The notes under the pieces: generated by a model
The model's database searches: none
Told to the model about the DNA's origin: nothing
The model's input: only the letters and a program-made list of their open reading frames with translations
Shown: piece by piece, positions 52,154 to 61,778 of the stretch
Position numbering within the stretch: the first letter of the stretch is position 1
How the letters are laid out: every line of letters begins with the position of its first letter
Program-made: the position numbers and the translations under genes
Origin: an uncultured Eubacterium sp.
GTDB lineage: Bacteria; Bacillota; Clostridia; Lachnospirales; Lachnospiraceae
Reading direction: 5' to 3'
DNA length: 64,000 bases
Assembly: GCA_958446835.1 (NCBI GenBank)
Contig: CAUCXT010000010.1
Span: 1 to 64,000, forward strand

Positions 52154-54712
52154 ATGAGATTCAAAGAAAAAAAAGCAATACATCCAATGTATTTCATTTC
52201 TTTTTTCCTTCCGCTGATTATCATGATTGCAATTTTTGCAGTCCGCGGAATATATCCTTTCGGTGACAATGTATATCTGCGTTCAGACATGTACCACCAG
52301 TACTGTCCGTTCTTTTCGGAGCTGTGGGACAAGATACGCAACGGCGGCAGTCTTTTTTATTCCTGGGAGATAGGACTGGGCTCTAATTTTTCCGCTTTAT
52401 ACGGTTATTACCTTTCCAGTCCGCTCAACTGGTTTGTCGGATTTTTTCCGCACAACTTTATAATTGAGCTGATGAACATAATTATTCTCATCAAGCTCGC
52501 ACTCGCCTCGACAACCTTTACCTACTATATTGCAAAGCGCTTCAACGTGCGCAATATAACGGTATCAATTTTTGGTATGTTCTATGCACTTTCAGGCTTC
52601 ACGGCAGCATTTAGCTGGAATCTAATGTGGTTTGACTGCATGCTTCTGCTCCCACTGGTTCTTTTAGGGCTTGAGAGTCTTATAAAGGAAGATAAGGGTC
52701 TGATGTACTCAATCACACTCGGACTTACAATACTGTCCAACTACTATATCGCCATCATGGTATGTATAAGTGTTGTTTTCTATTTTTTGGTGCTGCTTGT
52801 AACTATGCCTGTTCCTGAAAAAAAGTCAGTATATCTTCAGAAAATTGGTTACTTTACAATATTTTCACTGCTTGCAGGTGCCATGTCAGCCGTGATACTG
52901 CTCCCTGAGCTCTATGCTCTCGGACTCACAGCCTCAAGCGACATCAGCTTTCCTAAGACACTTACCCAGTATTTTTCCGTTGTGACTGTCCTCAACAGAC
53001 AGCTTGCAAATACAGAAGTGTGCATAGGACTTGAACATCTTCCAAACATATATTGCGGCGTGGCTGTATTTTTGCTCTACCCGTTATATATTTTTAACAA
53101 GAAAATAAGCGCCCGCGAAAAGATTGCAAAATCCGTTCTGCTCTTTGTATTCATATTCGCGTTCAGCTTCAATATACCGAATTTTATATGGCATGGCTTC
53201 CACTACCCTAATTCACTTCCGGCAAGGCAGTCATTTGTCTACGTCTTCATACTGCTCACCATGTGTTTCGACGCATACAAGGATATGAAGGACTATAGCA
53301 CAAGCCAGATTGCAAAGGCATTCGGATTATTTTTAATCTACCTTCTGTGGCTCGACCACAGCGGCGGTGATAATGACCCTAAATATGCTATTCTGTTTGT
53401 AAATTCGTTTTTCATGCTGTTGTATGTGATTGTAGCACTTCTGTATAAAAAGGATAAGCTCAAGATACACTTTATTGTCTTTCTCCTATTCTGTGTAAGC
53501 TGTATAGAATGCACAATGAATATGGAAGAAACCGGATACAGTACAACAGGACGAAGCGCATATTTTAAAGACTATGACTCTATAAAGACCCTCACCACTG
53601 AGCTTTCCGAATCCGACGATTCCTTCTATCGTATCGCCAAGGCTTTCGGCTACCGCTCAAAGAACGATGCCGCATGGCACAATTTCAACAGTGCAAGCAC
53701 CTTCTCATCCACCGCTTATGCAGGTGTGACTGAGCTGTTCGGACACCTAGGACTTGAACATTCCATGAATGCCTATGCGGACCATGGTGCAACACCGCTG
53801 GTATACTCAATGTTCGACATCAAATACATTCTGAGCAACAAGGAACTTACTGATACAACAACTCTTGAGCTTGTCGACACAGTTGATGGGGAATATGTTT
53901 ACCGCGCAAAGTACACACTTCCTCTTGGGTATATGGTAAGTTCTGCTATTAACGATGACTGGAATTACAAAAATAGTAATCCTTTCTCAGTGCAGAACGC
54001 ATTTGTACAGGAAAATACGGATATCAGCTCTCTGTTTACATCAATTGATTTCAATAATAACGATAATAGCGGAATCACTATTGATGTTGAGAAAGATGAG
54101 TATGTCTATGTATATATAGGAAATAAATCCGTAAAAACAGCCAAAGTTACTATCGGTGAAAATAGTGAAAACTTCGCCGGTATCAATCATGGCAGAATAA
54201 TCGACCTTGGCTGGCAGACTGCCGGAACGCACATAATGATTGCGGACAAGGATGGCGAAGAAGCCCTCAATGCATACGTCTACACCATGAACGCGGACAA
54301 ATTTATTGAGGCTTACAATATCTTAAATGCACAAGGACTTGACGTTACATCCTATTCCGACACTACAATTTCCGGAACAATACATGTAAATAAAGCCGGA
54401 ATACTGATGCTCTCAATCCCTTATGATCCTAGCTGGACGCTAAAGGTAAACGGAGTTAAAACGGAAATCACTGAAATTGCAGAGGCTCTTATCGGCGTTG
54501 AGCTCGAACCGGGTGACTACACGATTGAGCTCTCATTCACACCGCGCGGCTTCAAGCTCGGCGTAGTGATTACAATTTCATCTGTCTTAATACTCTTCAT
54601 CATATACTGCTTCTATAGAAAGGAAGCCGGCAAGGGATTTCTTCCTTTTGCAAAGGGGAAGGTTATTCCGGAGACTGGGATCACTTCGGATATAACAGAC
54701 AAAAAAATATAA
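52154..54712 (+). CDS. YfhO-family GT-C membrane glycosyltransferase
   Basis: 852 aa. About 12-13 membrane helices occupy residues 10-450, with an early FGDNVYLRSDMYHQYCPFFSEL loop typical of YfhO (acidic catalytic candidates), and an extracellular C-terminal domain of about 340 residues before a last helix (about 805-825). B. subtilis YfhO takes sugar from undecaprenyl phosphate and glycosylates lipoteichoic acid with CsbB. The acceptor here is unknown. It is 14 bases after gtrA and 23 before argH. Confidence 0.88.
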   Translation: MRFKEKKAIHPMYFISFFLPLIIMIAIFAVRGIYPFGDNVYLRSDMYHQYCPFFSELWDKIRNGGSLFYSWEIGLGSNFSALYGYYLSSPLNWFVGFFPHNFIIELMNIIILIKLALASTTFTYYIAKRFNVRNITVSIFGMFYALSGFTAAFSWNLMWFDCMLLLPLVLLGLESLIKEDKGLMYSITLGLTILSNYYIAIMVCISVVFYFLVLLVTMPVPEKKSVYLQKIGYFTIFSLLAGAMSAVILLPELYALGLTASSDISFPKTLTQYFSVVTVLNRQLANTEVCIGLEHLPNIYCGVAVFLLYPLYIFNKKISAREKIAKSVLLFVFIFAFSFNIPNFIWHGFHYPNSLPARQSFVYVFILLTMCFDAYKDMKDYSTSQIAKAFGLFLIYLLWLDHSGGDNDPKYAILFVNSFFMLLYVIVALLYKKDKLKIHFIVFLLFCVSCIECTMNMEETGYSTTGRSAYFKDYDSIKTLTTELSESDDSFYRIAKAFGYRSKNDAAWHNFNSASTFSSTAYAGVTELFGHLGLEHSMNAYADHGATPLVYSMFDIKYILSNKELTDTTTLELVDTVDGEYVYRAKYTLPLGYMVSSAINDDWNYKNSNPFSVQNAFVQENTDISSLFTSIDFNNNDNSGITIDVEKDEYVYVYIGNKSVKTAKVTIGENSENFAGINHGRIIDLGWQTAGTHIMIADKDGEEALNAYVYTMNADKFIEAYNILNAQGLDVTSYSDTTISGTIHVNKAGILMLSIPYDPSWTLKVNGVKTEITEIAEALIGVELEPGDYTIELSFTPRGFKLGVVITISSVLILFIIYCFYRKEAGKGFLPFAKGKVIPETGITSDITDKKI

Positions 54713-54735
54713 ATTACTCTATGGAGGACAAAACC

Positions 54736-56109
54736 ATGAAGCTCTGGGGCGGACGTTTCACAAAAGAAACCAACAAGTTAGTAAACAATTTCAATGCTTC
54801 TCTCCCATTCGACAGGAGATTCTATAAGCAGGATATCGAAGGAAGCATAGCACATGTGACAATGCTTGCAAAGCAGGGAATATTGTCAAATGAGGACAAG
54901 GAGGCAATCATAGCCGGGCTCACCTCAATCCGCAATGATATAGACAGCGGTGCCTTACAGTTCGATGATGAAGCAGAGGACATCCACAGCTTCGTTGAAG
55001 CTGAGCTCATATCCCGTATCGGTGATGCCGGAAAGCGCCTGCATACCGGAAGAAGCCGCAACGATCAGGTTGCACTTGACATGAGACTCTACACGCGCGA
55101 CGAGCTCACACAGACGGACGAACTTTTAAAGGGGCTTTTAAAGGTGATTCTCAGAATCATGAAGGAAAACATCGAAACCTACATGCCGGGCTTTACACAT
55201 CTTCAGAAGGCCCAGCCTATCACCGTGGCACACCATTTCGGTGCATATTTTGAAATGTTCTCAAGAGACAGAGGCCGTATCGCTGATATTTACAAAAGAA
55301 TGAACTACTGCCCTCTCGGTGCAGGGGCTCTCGCCGGAACCACATATCCTCTTGACCGTGAATACACAGCCTCTCTTCTAGGCTTTACAGGTGCGACAGC
55401 CAACAGCATTGATTCTGTATCCGACCGCGACTACTTAATCGAATTTTTAAGCGCAATGTCTACAATTATGATGCACTTAAGCCGTTTTTCAGAGGAAATC
55501 ATAATCTGGAACTCCAACGAATACCGCTTTATAGAGCTCGATGATGCCTACAGCACCGGAAGCTCCATAATGCCGCAGAAGAAGAACCCGGACATCGCTG
55601 AGCTTGTCCGCGGAAAGACAGGACGCGTATACGGTGCCCTCATGTCTTTACTCACAACCATGAAGGGTCTGCCTCTCGCCTACAACAAGGACATGCAGGA
55701 GGACAAGGAGCTCACCTTTGATGCAATTGACACCACCAAGGGCTGTATACTTCTCTTCACCGGAATGCTCGATACAATGACCTTCAACAAGGACGTAATG
55801 GAAAAGAGCGCGATGGCTGGATTCACAAATGCCACGGACGCTGCGGACTACCTTGTAAACCACGGTGTTCCGTTCCGCGACGCACACGGCATAATCGGCC
55901 AGATAGTCCTCTACTGCATAGACAAGGGAATCTCCATCGATGAGATGAGCCTTGAGGAGCTTAAGGCTATCTGCCCTGTATTTGAAAGCGATATCTATGA
56001 CGCTATCTCCTTAAAGACCTGCGTTGAGAAGAGGCTCACCAAGGGCGCACCAAGCCCGGCTGCAATGAAGGAGGCTATTGCTAAGTATGAGGAGTATCTT
56101 AGCGAATAG
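54736..56109 (+). CDS. argH: argininosuccinate lyase
   Basis: 457 aa from the ATG at 54736, with GGAGG 8 bases upstream; an ATG at 54721 overlaps that site. Fumarase/aspartase superfamily: MKLWGGRFTKETNKLVNNFNASLPFD, HTGRSRNDQVALD near 105, GFTHLQKAQP near 155, and the GSSIMPQKKNPD signature near 278. It releases arginine and fumarate. Last gene of the argG-gtrB-gtrA-yfhO-argH unit. Confidence 0.97.
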   Translation: MKLWGGRFTKETNKLVNNFNASLPFDRRFYKQDIEGSIAHVTMLAKQGILSNEDKEAIIAGLTSIRNDIDSGALQFDDEAEDIHSFVEAELISRIGDAGKRLHTGRSRNDQVALDMRLYTRDELTQTDELLKGLLKVILRIMKENIETYMPGFTHLQKAQPITVAHHFGAYFEMFSRDRGRIADIYKRMNYCPLGAGALAGTTYPLDREYTASLLGFTGATANSIDSVSDRDYLIEFLSAMSTIMMHLSRFSEEIIIWNSNEYRFIELDDAYSTGSSIMPQKKNPDIAELVRGKTGRVYGALMSLLTTMKGLPLAYNKDMQEDKELTFDAIDTTKGCILLFTGMLDTMTFNKDVMEKSAMAGFTNATDAADYLVNHGVPFRDAHGIIGQIVLYCIDKGISIDEMSLEELKAICPVFESDIYDAISLKTCVEKRLTKGAPSPAAMKEAIAKYEEYLSE

Positions 56110-56213
56110 CCACAGAGAAAACAGCTGCAGTTCATACAGACATTATGGCTGCAATCAGAATTAACTTCTATTTGTGAATTTTAAAATAATACTTACAATG
56201 ATATTTACAATAA

Positions 56214-56262
56214 AAATAAACCGATGGCTCCCACCAATCATGGGAATCATCGGTTTATTTTA
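56214..56262 (+). terminator. terminator after argH
   Basis: AAACCGATG (56218-56226) pairs with CATCGGTTT (56248-56256), with an inner CCCA/TGGG pairing, and is followed by ATTTTATT. About 100 bases after the argH stop. Confidence 0.85.
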
Positions 56263-56297
56263 TTGCAATTCATATTAAGCTATTACACGGTATCAAA

Positions 56298-56894
56298 CTA
56301 TAACATGGCGGAGGCACTCTCTTTCGCACTTATCCAGCTATGCACCTGCTCTATACTCGCATTTACGGCAACGGCAATGTTCTCAACCGCCATTCCCATC
56401 TTCGCAAGTGCTATTGATGTCTCCCTCTGTGCCTGAACACGTCCTTCCGCAATCCCACTTGCCAATCCTTCTACAGTGCCCTCCTGCTTCGCAGCGTCCA
56501 AAGCTTCCTCAATCTCATCTTTCATAAGTCTTCTCAGCGCTTCACACATTGTATTATCCCTCCTTACCTTCTCATAAAGCTCATAGTTGGCTGACATGCT
56601 CACCTGCAGCACTGCGTCCGCGTCTGATTTCTCACTCTTTCCTATGTAGCCTTCAACATCCTTTACAAATGTCTCTATATCCTTCTCATCTGCATTTCTT
56701 GACAGCACACGAAAGCTGTTATGCAGTCCCGGAGACAGCTCCTTTGTCACAACTATCTGTGTCGGAATAAAAAAATTCTCCAGATAATATATTCCATCAT
56801 ACACCTTTTCGATTTCTATTCCCAGTCTCTTTAGTGTGGCAATCATGCTTGCAGGATATGACTCCCGGGTGCCACTGAATCTTAACTCTCTCAT
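56298..56894 (-). CDS. Lachnospiraceae Rpn-like conserved hypothetical protein
   Basis: 198 aa. No precise family recognised. The body (IYYLENFFIPTQIVVTKELSPGLHNSFRVLSRNADEKD) and the pattern ANYELYEKVRRDNTMCEALRRLMKDEIEEA followed by a Gly/Glu-rich tail (EGTVEGLASGIAEGR) resemble hypothetical proteins that are multi-copy in Lachnospiraceae and are related by annotation to Rpn nucleases. No nuclease residues are visible. The likely ATG is at 56894 with a weak site. Same short C-terminal helix theme (MAVENIAVAVNASIEQVHSWI) as the protein at 24.7 kb. Confidence 0.7.
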   Translation of the reverse strand: MRELRFSGTRESYPASMIATLKRLGIEIEKVYDGIYYLENFFIPTQIVVTKELSPGLHNSFRVLSRNADEKDIETFVKDVEGYIGKSEKSDADAVLQVSMSANYELYEKVRRDNTMCEALRRLMKDEIEEALDAAKQEGTVEGLASGIAEGRVQAQRETSIALAKMGMAVENIAVAVNASIEQVHSWISAKESASAML

Positions 56895-57131
56895 TATTCA
56901 ATTGTAATGCCTCCTTGTGTGTTGCAGGAAACATTACACATTTCCAAAACATCGTGCTCCTGCTGTTGTCTATGGGATTCAAAAGCACGAAATGTCTTAA
57001 AAGTGAATAATCAGATTATACAAAAATATAAGATCTATGCTTTTATATAAAAATACCATAATGTATCATGTTTAGCAATAGTATTTGTAACTTTCTTTAT
57101 TCAATGCTATATATTCTGTAACAGTCTAATA
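56895..57131. other. intergenic AT-rich region
   Basis: Between the hypothetical gene and the cysK terminator. No gene, RNA motif or clear promoter is recognised; an apparent frame at 56797-56988 lies mostly within the preceding gene and is not supported. Confidence 0.4.
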
Positions 57132-57187
57132 ACAAAAAACTGCCGCCCGACAGACCATTAAATAGTAATCTGTCCAAGCAGCAGTTT
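57132..57187 (-). terminator. terminator after cysK
   Basis: On the minus strand AAACTGC pairs with GCAGTTT at the base and GGACAGA with TCTGTC in the middle, with an A/T loop, followed by TTTTTTG. About 55 bases past the cysK stop. Confidence 0.85.
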
Positions 57188-57241
57188 AATCAATCGCCGA
57201 TATTCAATTATCAGCTAAGCAATATCATATTTAATTTTATT

Positions 57242-58174
57242 CTACTCTGTGAACAAAGCGGTAGAATAATATCTGTCCCCACTATCCGGAAGCAATGTGA
57301 CAATTGTCTTTCCCTCATTCTCAGGGCGCTTAGCAAGCTCTATTGCCGCAGACAATGCTGCACCTGAGGATATTCCGACAAGAACGCCCTCCTTCTTGGC
57401 AAGAAGCTTGGCTGTTGCGAATGCGTCATCATTCTCTACTGTGAGAATCTCATCGTATATCTTGGTGTTGAGCACATCAGGAACGAAGCCGGCACCAATA
57501 CCCTGAATCTTATGTGCTCCTGCCTTGCCCTGTGAAAGGACAGGTGATGAAGCCGGCTCCATTGCAACTACCTTGACGTTAGGATTCTTGGACTTTAAGT
57601 ACTCGCCGACACCTGTGAGAGTTCCGCCTGTGCCTACACCTGCAACGAATACATCGACATTTCCGTCTGTGTCCTCCCATATCTCAGGGCCTGTTGTCTC
57701 TCTGTGAGCCTTAGGGTTAGCCGGGTTGACGAACTGTCCCGGGATGAAGCTGTTAGGTGTCTGTGCGGCAAGCTCCTCAGCCTTTGCGATGGCACCCTTC
57801 ATTCCTTTAGCTCCCTCTGTGAGCACAATCTCAGCACCATAAGCCTTTAAAATGTTGCGGCGCTCAACGCTCATTGTCTCAGGCATTGTAAGGATAATTC
57901 TGTAACCCTTAGAGGCAGCTATTGAAGCAAGACCTATACCTGTGTTTCCCGATGTAGGCTCAATGATTACAGAGCCTTCCTTCAAAAGTCCCTTAGCCTC
58001 GGCGTCCTCTATCATCGACTTGGCTACACGATCCTTGACACTTCCTGCCGGGTTAAAGTACTCAAGCTTCACAAGAACTCTTGCCTTAAGCCCTAACTCC
58101 TTCTCAACATTGACCACCTCAACCAAAGGTGTCTTTCCGATAAGTTCAACTGCTCCCTTGTAAATGTTAGACAT
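57242..58174 (-). CDS. cysK: cysteine synthase A
   Basis: 310 aa PLP enzyme making cysteine from O-acetylserine and sulfide. The PLP Lys is in PAGSVKDRVA near residue 45; EPTSGNTGIGLA near 72, GTGGTLTGVG near 179 and GISSGAAL near 264 bind substrate and phosphate. ATG at 58174 with a GAAGGAG site. An operator-like dyad overlaps its promoter. Confidence 0.97.
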   Translation of the reverse strand: MSNIYKGAVELIGKTPLVEVVNVEKELGLKARVLVKLEYFNPAGSVKDRVAKSMIEDAEAKGLLKEGSVIIEPTSGNTGIGLASIAASKGYRIILTMPETMSVERRNILKAYGAEIVLTEGAKGMKGAIAKAEELAAQTPNSFIPGQFVNPANPKAHRETTGPEIWEDTDGNVDVFVAGVGTGGTLTGVGEYLKSKNPNVKVVAMEPASSPVLSQGKAGAHKIQGIGAGFVPDVLNTKIYDEILTVENDDAFATAKLLAKKEGVLVGISSGAALSAAIELAKRPENEGKTIVTLLPDSGDRYYSTALFTE

Positions 58175-58237
58175 ACATAATCTCCTTCCTACTTGTAACT
58201 GTCACCAGCCACAGATTCACGTTTTTCGTTTTTTGCA

Positions 58238-58281
58238 AGTATATTACTTAATTCCTACCATGTCAATAGGAATTAAGTAAT
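58238..58281 (-). promoter_or_regulatory. cysK promoter within a 15-bp operator-like dyad
   Basis: On the minus strand TTGACA (58266-58261) and TATACT (58243-58238) are 17 bases apart. Perfect inverted arms of 15 bp (58243-58257 and 58267-58281, core TTAATTCCTA/TAGGAATTAA) flank the -35. This is the geometry of Rrf2-type (CymR/IscR) repressor sites on cysteine genes. It also abuts the stop of the preceding MATE gene and lacks a T-run, so operator is preferred over terminator. Confidence 0.72.
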
Positions 58282-59640
58282 TTTTAGTTTTTTCTCCGTT
58301 CTGCCCCGCACAATATAGTAGGAAGTCACAAGTATCACAACCGCTCCCGCCCATGCAAGAACTTCCGCATAGAACACACCCTTCTCACCAACAAAGCGCG
58401 GAAGAAGCATGACAGCCGTTGTCCTCATTATGAACTCCATGATTCCCGACAGCATAGGAACAACCGTGTTTCCAAGTCCCTGAAGTGCGCTTCTATAGGT
58501 ATGAAGTGCGTACAGTACAGCCAAAAAGCAGCTCATTATGCTAAGGTACAGATAAGCTATCTCAAGCACCTCCTCCACCTGCCCTGTCTCATTGGATATA
58601 AAAAGTCTGAGAACCGGGCGTCCGAAAATGAGCATGATTACGGATACAACAACCGATGTGACAAGTGCCATTATTACAGCACTTCTCATGCCCTTCCTTA
58701 TACGTTTGAAATTGCCTGCCCCAAGGTTCTGCGCCGTGTACGTTGTAATCGCAAAGCCGAAGGAGGTCGCAGCCGTCTCAAGCAGACCGTAAAGCTTGTT
58801 AGCGGCGGTGTAGCCTGCGACAAACAGGAATCCATAGCTGTTCACAACAGACTGTAGTATCATTCCGCCTATGCTTATCATTGTATTCTGAAATACTATC
58901 GGAACGCCGACTATGAGCAGCTTCTTCGACATGCCCGCATGTATGCTAATGTCATCGCGCTTTATTCTTATTATATCTATTTTTCTTATAGCTGCAAAAC
59001 AATATACAAATGATACCCCCTGCGCGATAATGGTCGCCGACGCCGCCCCCGCTATTCCCCACTTGAAAACAAGAACGAAAATAAGGTCAAGCGCGACATT
59101 AGTCAAAGCTGCCGTGACCATTGCCATGAGCGGTGTCCTGCTGTCACCCAATGCCCTTAAAAGTGCCGCCTCAAAATTGTACATAAGGCTCACCGTCACC
59201 CCACCTATCACAACTCTTAGATAGATTTCGGAGCCGGCAAAAATATCCGCCGGCGTATCAAGCAGTGTGAGAATAGGCACTATTAAAAGCTGTCCTGCCA
59301 CGGTAAAAAATATTGCGGCAAGTGCTGTTAGCACAAGGGAATTTCCAACCGAAGCCCTCAGCGCCTTCACATCCCCCGCGCCGTAATACTGCGCAAAAAT
59401 GATGGAAAAGCCCTGTGTAATTCCCGTTACAAACCCTATGAACATCCAGTTGAGCCAGTCTGCCGCCCCCAGTGAGGCAAGCGCATTTATTCCGACGCCC
59501 TGCCCGACAATTATGGTGTCAACCATCGTGTAGAGCTGCTGAAAAAGATTTCCAAGCATAAGCGGAAGTGCAAAAAAGAGCAGTAGCTTAGCAGGCTGCC
59601 CTTTTGTCATATCTTTCGTCAATTCTTTTTTTGAATCCAT
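58273..59640 (-). CDS. MATE-family multidrug/metabolite transporter
   Basis: 455 aa, 12 membrane helices in two halves (PLMLGNLFQQLYTMVDTIIVGQ and GVPIVFQNTMISIGGMILQSVVNSYG open each half). MATE proteins expel cationic drugs or metabolites using Na+ or H+. Substrate not predictable. It has its own promoter 48 bases upstream and lies 87 bases after another MATE gene. The stop codon is within the cysK operator dyad. Confidence 0.92.
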   Translation of the reverse strand: MDSKKELTKDMTKGQPAKLLLFFALPLMLGNLFQQLYTMVDTIIVGQGVGINALASLGAADWLNWMFIGFVTGITQGFSIIFAQYYGAGDVKALRASVGNSLVLTALAAIFFTVAGQLLIVPILTLLDTPADIFAGSEIYLRVVIGGVTVSLMYNFEAALLRALGDSRTPLMAMVTAALTNVALDLIFVLVFKWGIAGAASATIIAQGVSFVYCFAAIRKIDIIRIKRDDISIHAGMSKKLLIVGVPIVFQNTMISIGGMILQSVVNSYGFLFVAGYTAANKLYGLLETAATSFGFAITTYTAQNLGAGNFKRIRKGMRSAVIMALVTSVVVSVIMLIFGRPVLRLFISNETGQVEEVLEIAYLYLSIMSCFLAVLYALHTYRSALQGLGNTVVPMLSGIMEFIMRTTAVMLLPRFVGEKGVFYAEVLAWAGAVVILVTSYYIVRGRTEKKLKIT

Positions 59641-59687
59641 AAATCTTTATTACTCCGTTTTAAAAACATGTGTGTTGATTCGATTTT

Positions 59688-59716
59688 ATTATGATACATT
59701 CGCACAATAAAATCAA
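59688..59716 (-). promoter_or_regulatory. promoter of the first MATE gene, within a dyad
   Basis: On the minus strand TTGATT (59716-59711) and CATAAT (59693-59688) are 17 bases apart. GATTTTATT (59682-59690) and AATAAAATC (59706-59714) are perfect 9-bp inverted arms around and over the promoter elements. Confidence 0.5.
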
Positions 59717-59727
59717 ATCCTGCAAAA

Positions 59728-61095
59728 TCAAGCATTCAATGTATTTTTATACTGCCTGATAATTTTTCTCTGCTTATAAATATAATAAATAATCATTCCG
59801 ATTGCCGTGATAGTCCATGTCGCCGGATAGCAGAACACTATCTGCTCAAGCGTGCCCTGAGGAACTATGAAAAGCACCCATACCACCCTGAACGCGCACA
59901 CTCCAAGCATTGTCATAATCGTTGTCACAAGCACATGCCCCTGTGCCCTGAGCGCGCCGGACAGAATCTCAATAAATGCAAAGATAAAATACGCAGGGGA
60001 TATAACCCTCATAACCTTCACGCCAAGGTTTACGACCTCCGTCTCTGAGGTAAAAATTCTAAGCATATACTGACCAAATGACAGCACCAGCGTGCTGAAA
60101 AAGAACGCCGCCGCAATGTCCATCATAAGGCATTGAATGGTTCCCTTCTTGACCCTGTCATATTTTCCCGCGCCGAAATTCTGTCCGACAAAGGTTGTCG
60201 CCGCTATTCCGAACGCTGTATTTATCATCCAGTACATGCTGTCAATCTTTCCGAATGCCGACCACGCCGCCACCGTGTCAACACCGAAGCTGTTGAGCGC
60301 GGACTGCACTATCATGTTGGAGGCGCTGTACATGCTGGACTGTATTCCTGTAGGAAGTCCAATCTTAAGCATTGCAGGCAACACGTCCCCATGCAGCCTT
60401 ATCTCCTTTAAAACAAGCTTCATGCCCTCGGTATGGTACATGAGCGCCCTGGTCACAAGCACTGCGCTAACAAGCTGTGAGATAAAGGTCGCAACTGCGA
60501 CACCAAGCACCCCAAGCTTTAACACGCTGACAAACAAAATATCAAGCACAATATTTATAAAACAGCAGATTATCAGATAATACAACGGTCTTTTCGAATC
60601 ACCGATCGCCCTCAATATTGCAGAGCCCATATTGTAGACGAAGATAAATACCAGACCGCCAAAATATATCCTAACATACATTGCCGAATCATGGAGAAGC
60701 TCCTGTGGCGTGTTCATAAGCTTCATAATCGGAACCGTGAGAGCAATTCCGATTATTCCTGCTATTATTCCCCCAACAATCGAAAATGCATACGCCGTGT
60801 GAAGCGCTCTATGTATCTTTTTTGCGTCATTAGCACCGTAAAACTGTGAGATTATAACCGTTGCTCCCGATGAAAGTCCCGTAAAAAAGCCGACTACAAA
60901 ATTGATTATCTGGCTCGATGAACCGCCAACGCTCGACAGCGCTTCCTTTCCCGCGAACTGCCCCACAATGACAGCATCCACCGTGTTATATAGCTGCTGG
61001 AAAAAGGTTCCGACAAGAATCGGAAAGAAGAATATAAGAAGCTGCTTCCATATTGTACCTTCTATAATACCGTTTTTCTGTGTATTTTTTTCCAT
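59728..61095 (-). CDS. second MATE-family transporter
   Basis: 455 aa from the ATG at 61095; a longer start at 61119 overlaps thiN. Twelve membrane helices, with FFPILVGTFFQQLYNTVDAVIVGQ and MLKIGLPTGIQSSMYSASNMIVQSALNSFG opening the halves. It is placed right after thiN with no gap and so is likely translated with it. Not closely similar to its neighbour by eye, so an old duplication or independent gain. Confidence 0.92.
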   Translation of the reverse strand: MEKNTQKNGIIEGTIWKQLLIFFFPILVGTFFQQLYNTVDAVIVGQFAGKEALSSVGGSSSQIINFVVGFFTGLSSGATVIISQFYGANDAKKIHRALHTAYAFSIVGGIIAGIIGIALTVPIMKLMNTPQELLHDSAMYVRIYFGGLVFIFVYNMGSAILRAIGDSKRPLYYLIICCFINIVLDILFVSVLKLGVLGVAVATFISQLVSAVLVTRALMYHTEGMKLVLKEIRLHGDVLPAMLKIGLPTGIQSSMYSASNMIVQSALNSFGVDTVAAWSAFGKIDSMYWMINTAFGIAATTFVGQNFGAGKYDRVKKGTIQCLMMDIAAAFFFSTLVLSFGQYMLRIFTSETEVVNLGVKVMRVISPAYFIFAFIEILSGALRAQGHVLVTTIMTMLGVCAFRVVWVLFIVPQGTLEQIVFCYPATWTITAIGMIIYYIYKQRKIIRQYKNTLNA

Positions 61096-61096
61096 A

Positions 61097-61747
61097 TCAG
61101 TCAACAGCCTCCACAACAACCATTATCCCATCGGAAAAGCTTATCCGCGCCTCATCCGCCGTAATCTCATTGCTTATTCCCAGCGAATTAAACTTGCTCA
61201 TGCAGTAATTGTCAAGCGGATATTTGAAGCCCTCAAGGCACACATTCTCAACCCTCATGCTGTACGGTATCAGCGACACGAATTTTCCGAACTGCTCGTC
61301 CTTTTTTATGGTAAGCCCCGAATCAATCATCCGAACCCTGTTGTGCGCATCCACAATCTGCAGCTGAACCTTCTGCTTAAGTCCAATCCCAAGAAGCTCA
61401 ATATTTGCAAGTGTATGGTCTATTCTGCTGCCTGTAGCACCAAGAAGTGTTATGCTTTTCGCACCCTTTTCAATGGCAAGCCTTATAGCCGCCTCCGTGT
61501 CGGTGTCATCCTTCATCGGATTGAGTTTCGTCCACTCTATATCATTTTTCTTCTTAAAAAAATCCAATGTATCCGCATTTACCGAATCGAAATCCCCTAT
61601 TATGACATCGGGCACAATGCCTGTGCGCCTGAAAAATTCCATCCCGGAATCTGAGGCAATCATGCAGTCAAAATTATTATCACTTATCCACCGGACAGCA
61701 AAATTATCGTCCGTATATCCACCGGTCACTATAAGATAGTTGTTCAT
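61097..61747 (-). CDS. thiN: thiamine diphosphokinase
   Basis: 216 aa from the ATG at 61747 with AAAGGAG upstream; the GTG at 61765 contains that site. The substrate loop IASDSGMEFFRRTGIVPDVIIGDFDSV is near residue 30-56, then PMKDDTDTEAAIRLA near 78 and LLGATGSRIDHTLANIELL near 98. It converts thiamine to the cofactor TPP, the ligand of the riboswitch at 8.7 kb, but it is not in that operon. Confidence 0.94.
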   Translation of the reverse strand: MNNYLIVTGGYTDDNFAVRWISDNNFDCMIASDSGMEFFRRTGIVPDVIIGDFDSVNADTLDFFKKKNDIEWTKLNPMKDDTDTEAAIRLAIEKGAKSITLLGATGSRIDHTLANIELLGIGLKQKVQLQIVDAHNRVRMIDSGLTIKKDEQFGKFVSLIPYSMRVENVCLEGFKYPLDNYCMSKFNSLGISNEITADEARISFSDGIMVVVEAVD

Positions 61748-61778
61748 AACTCTCCTTTTATGCACATATCAACATCGT

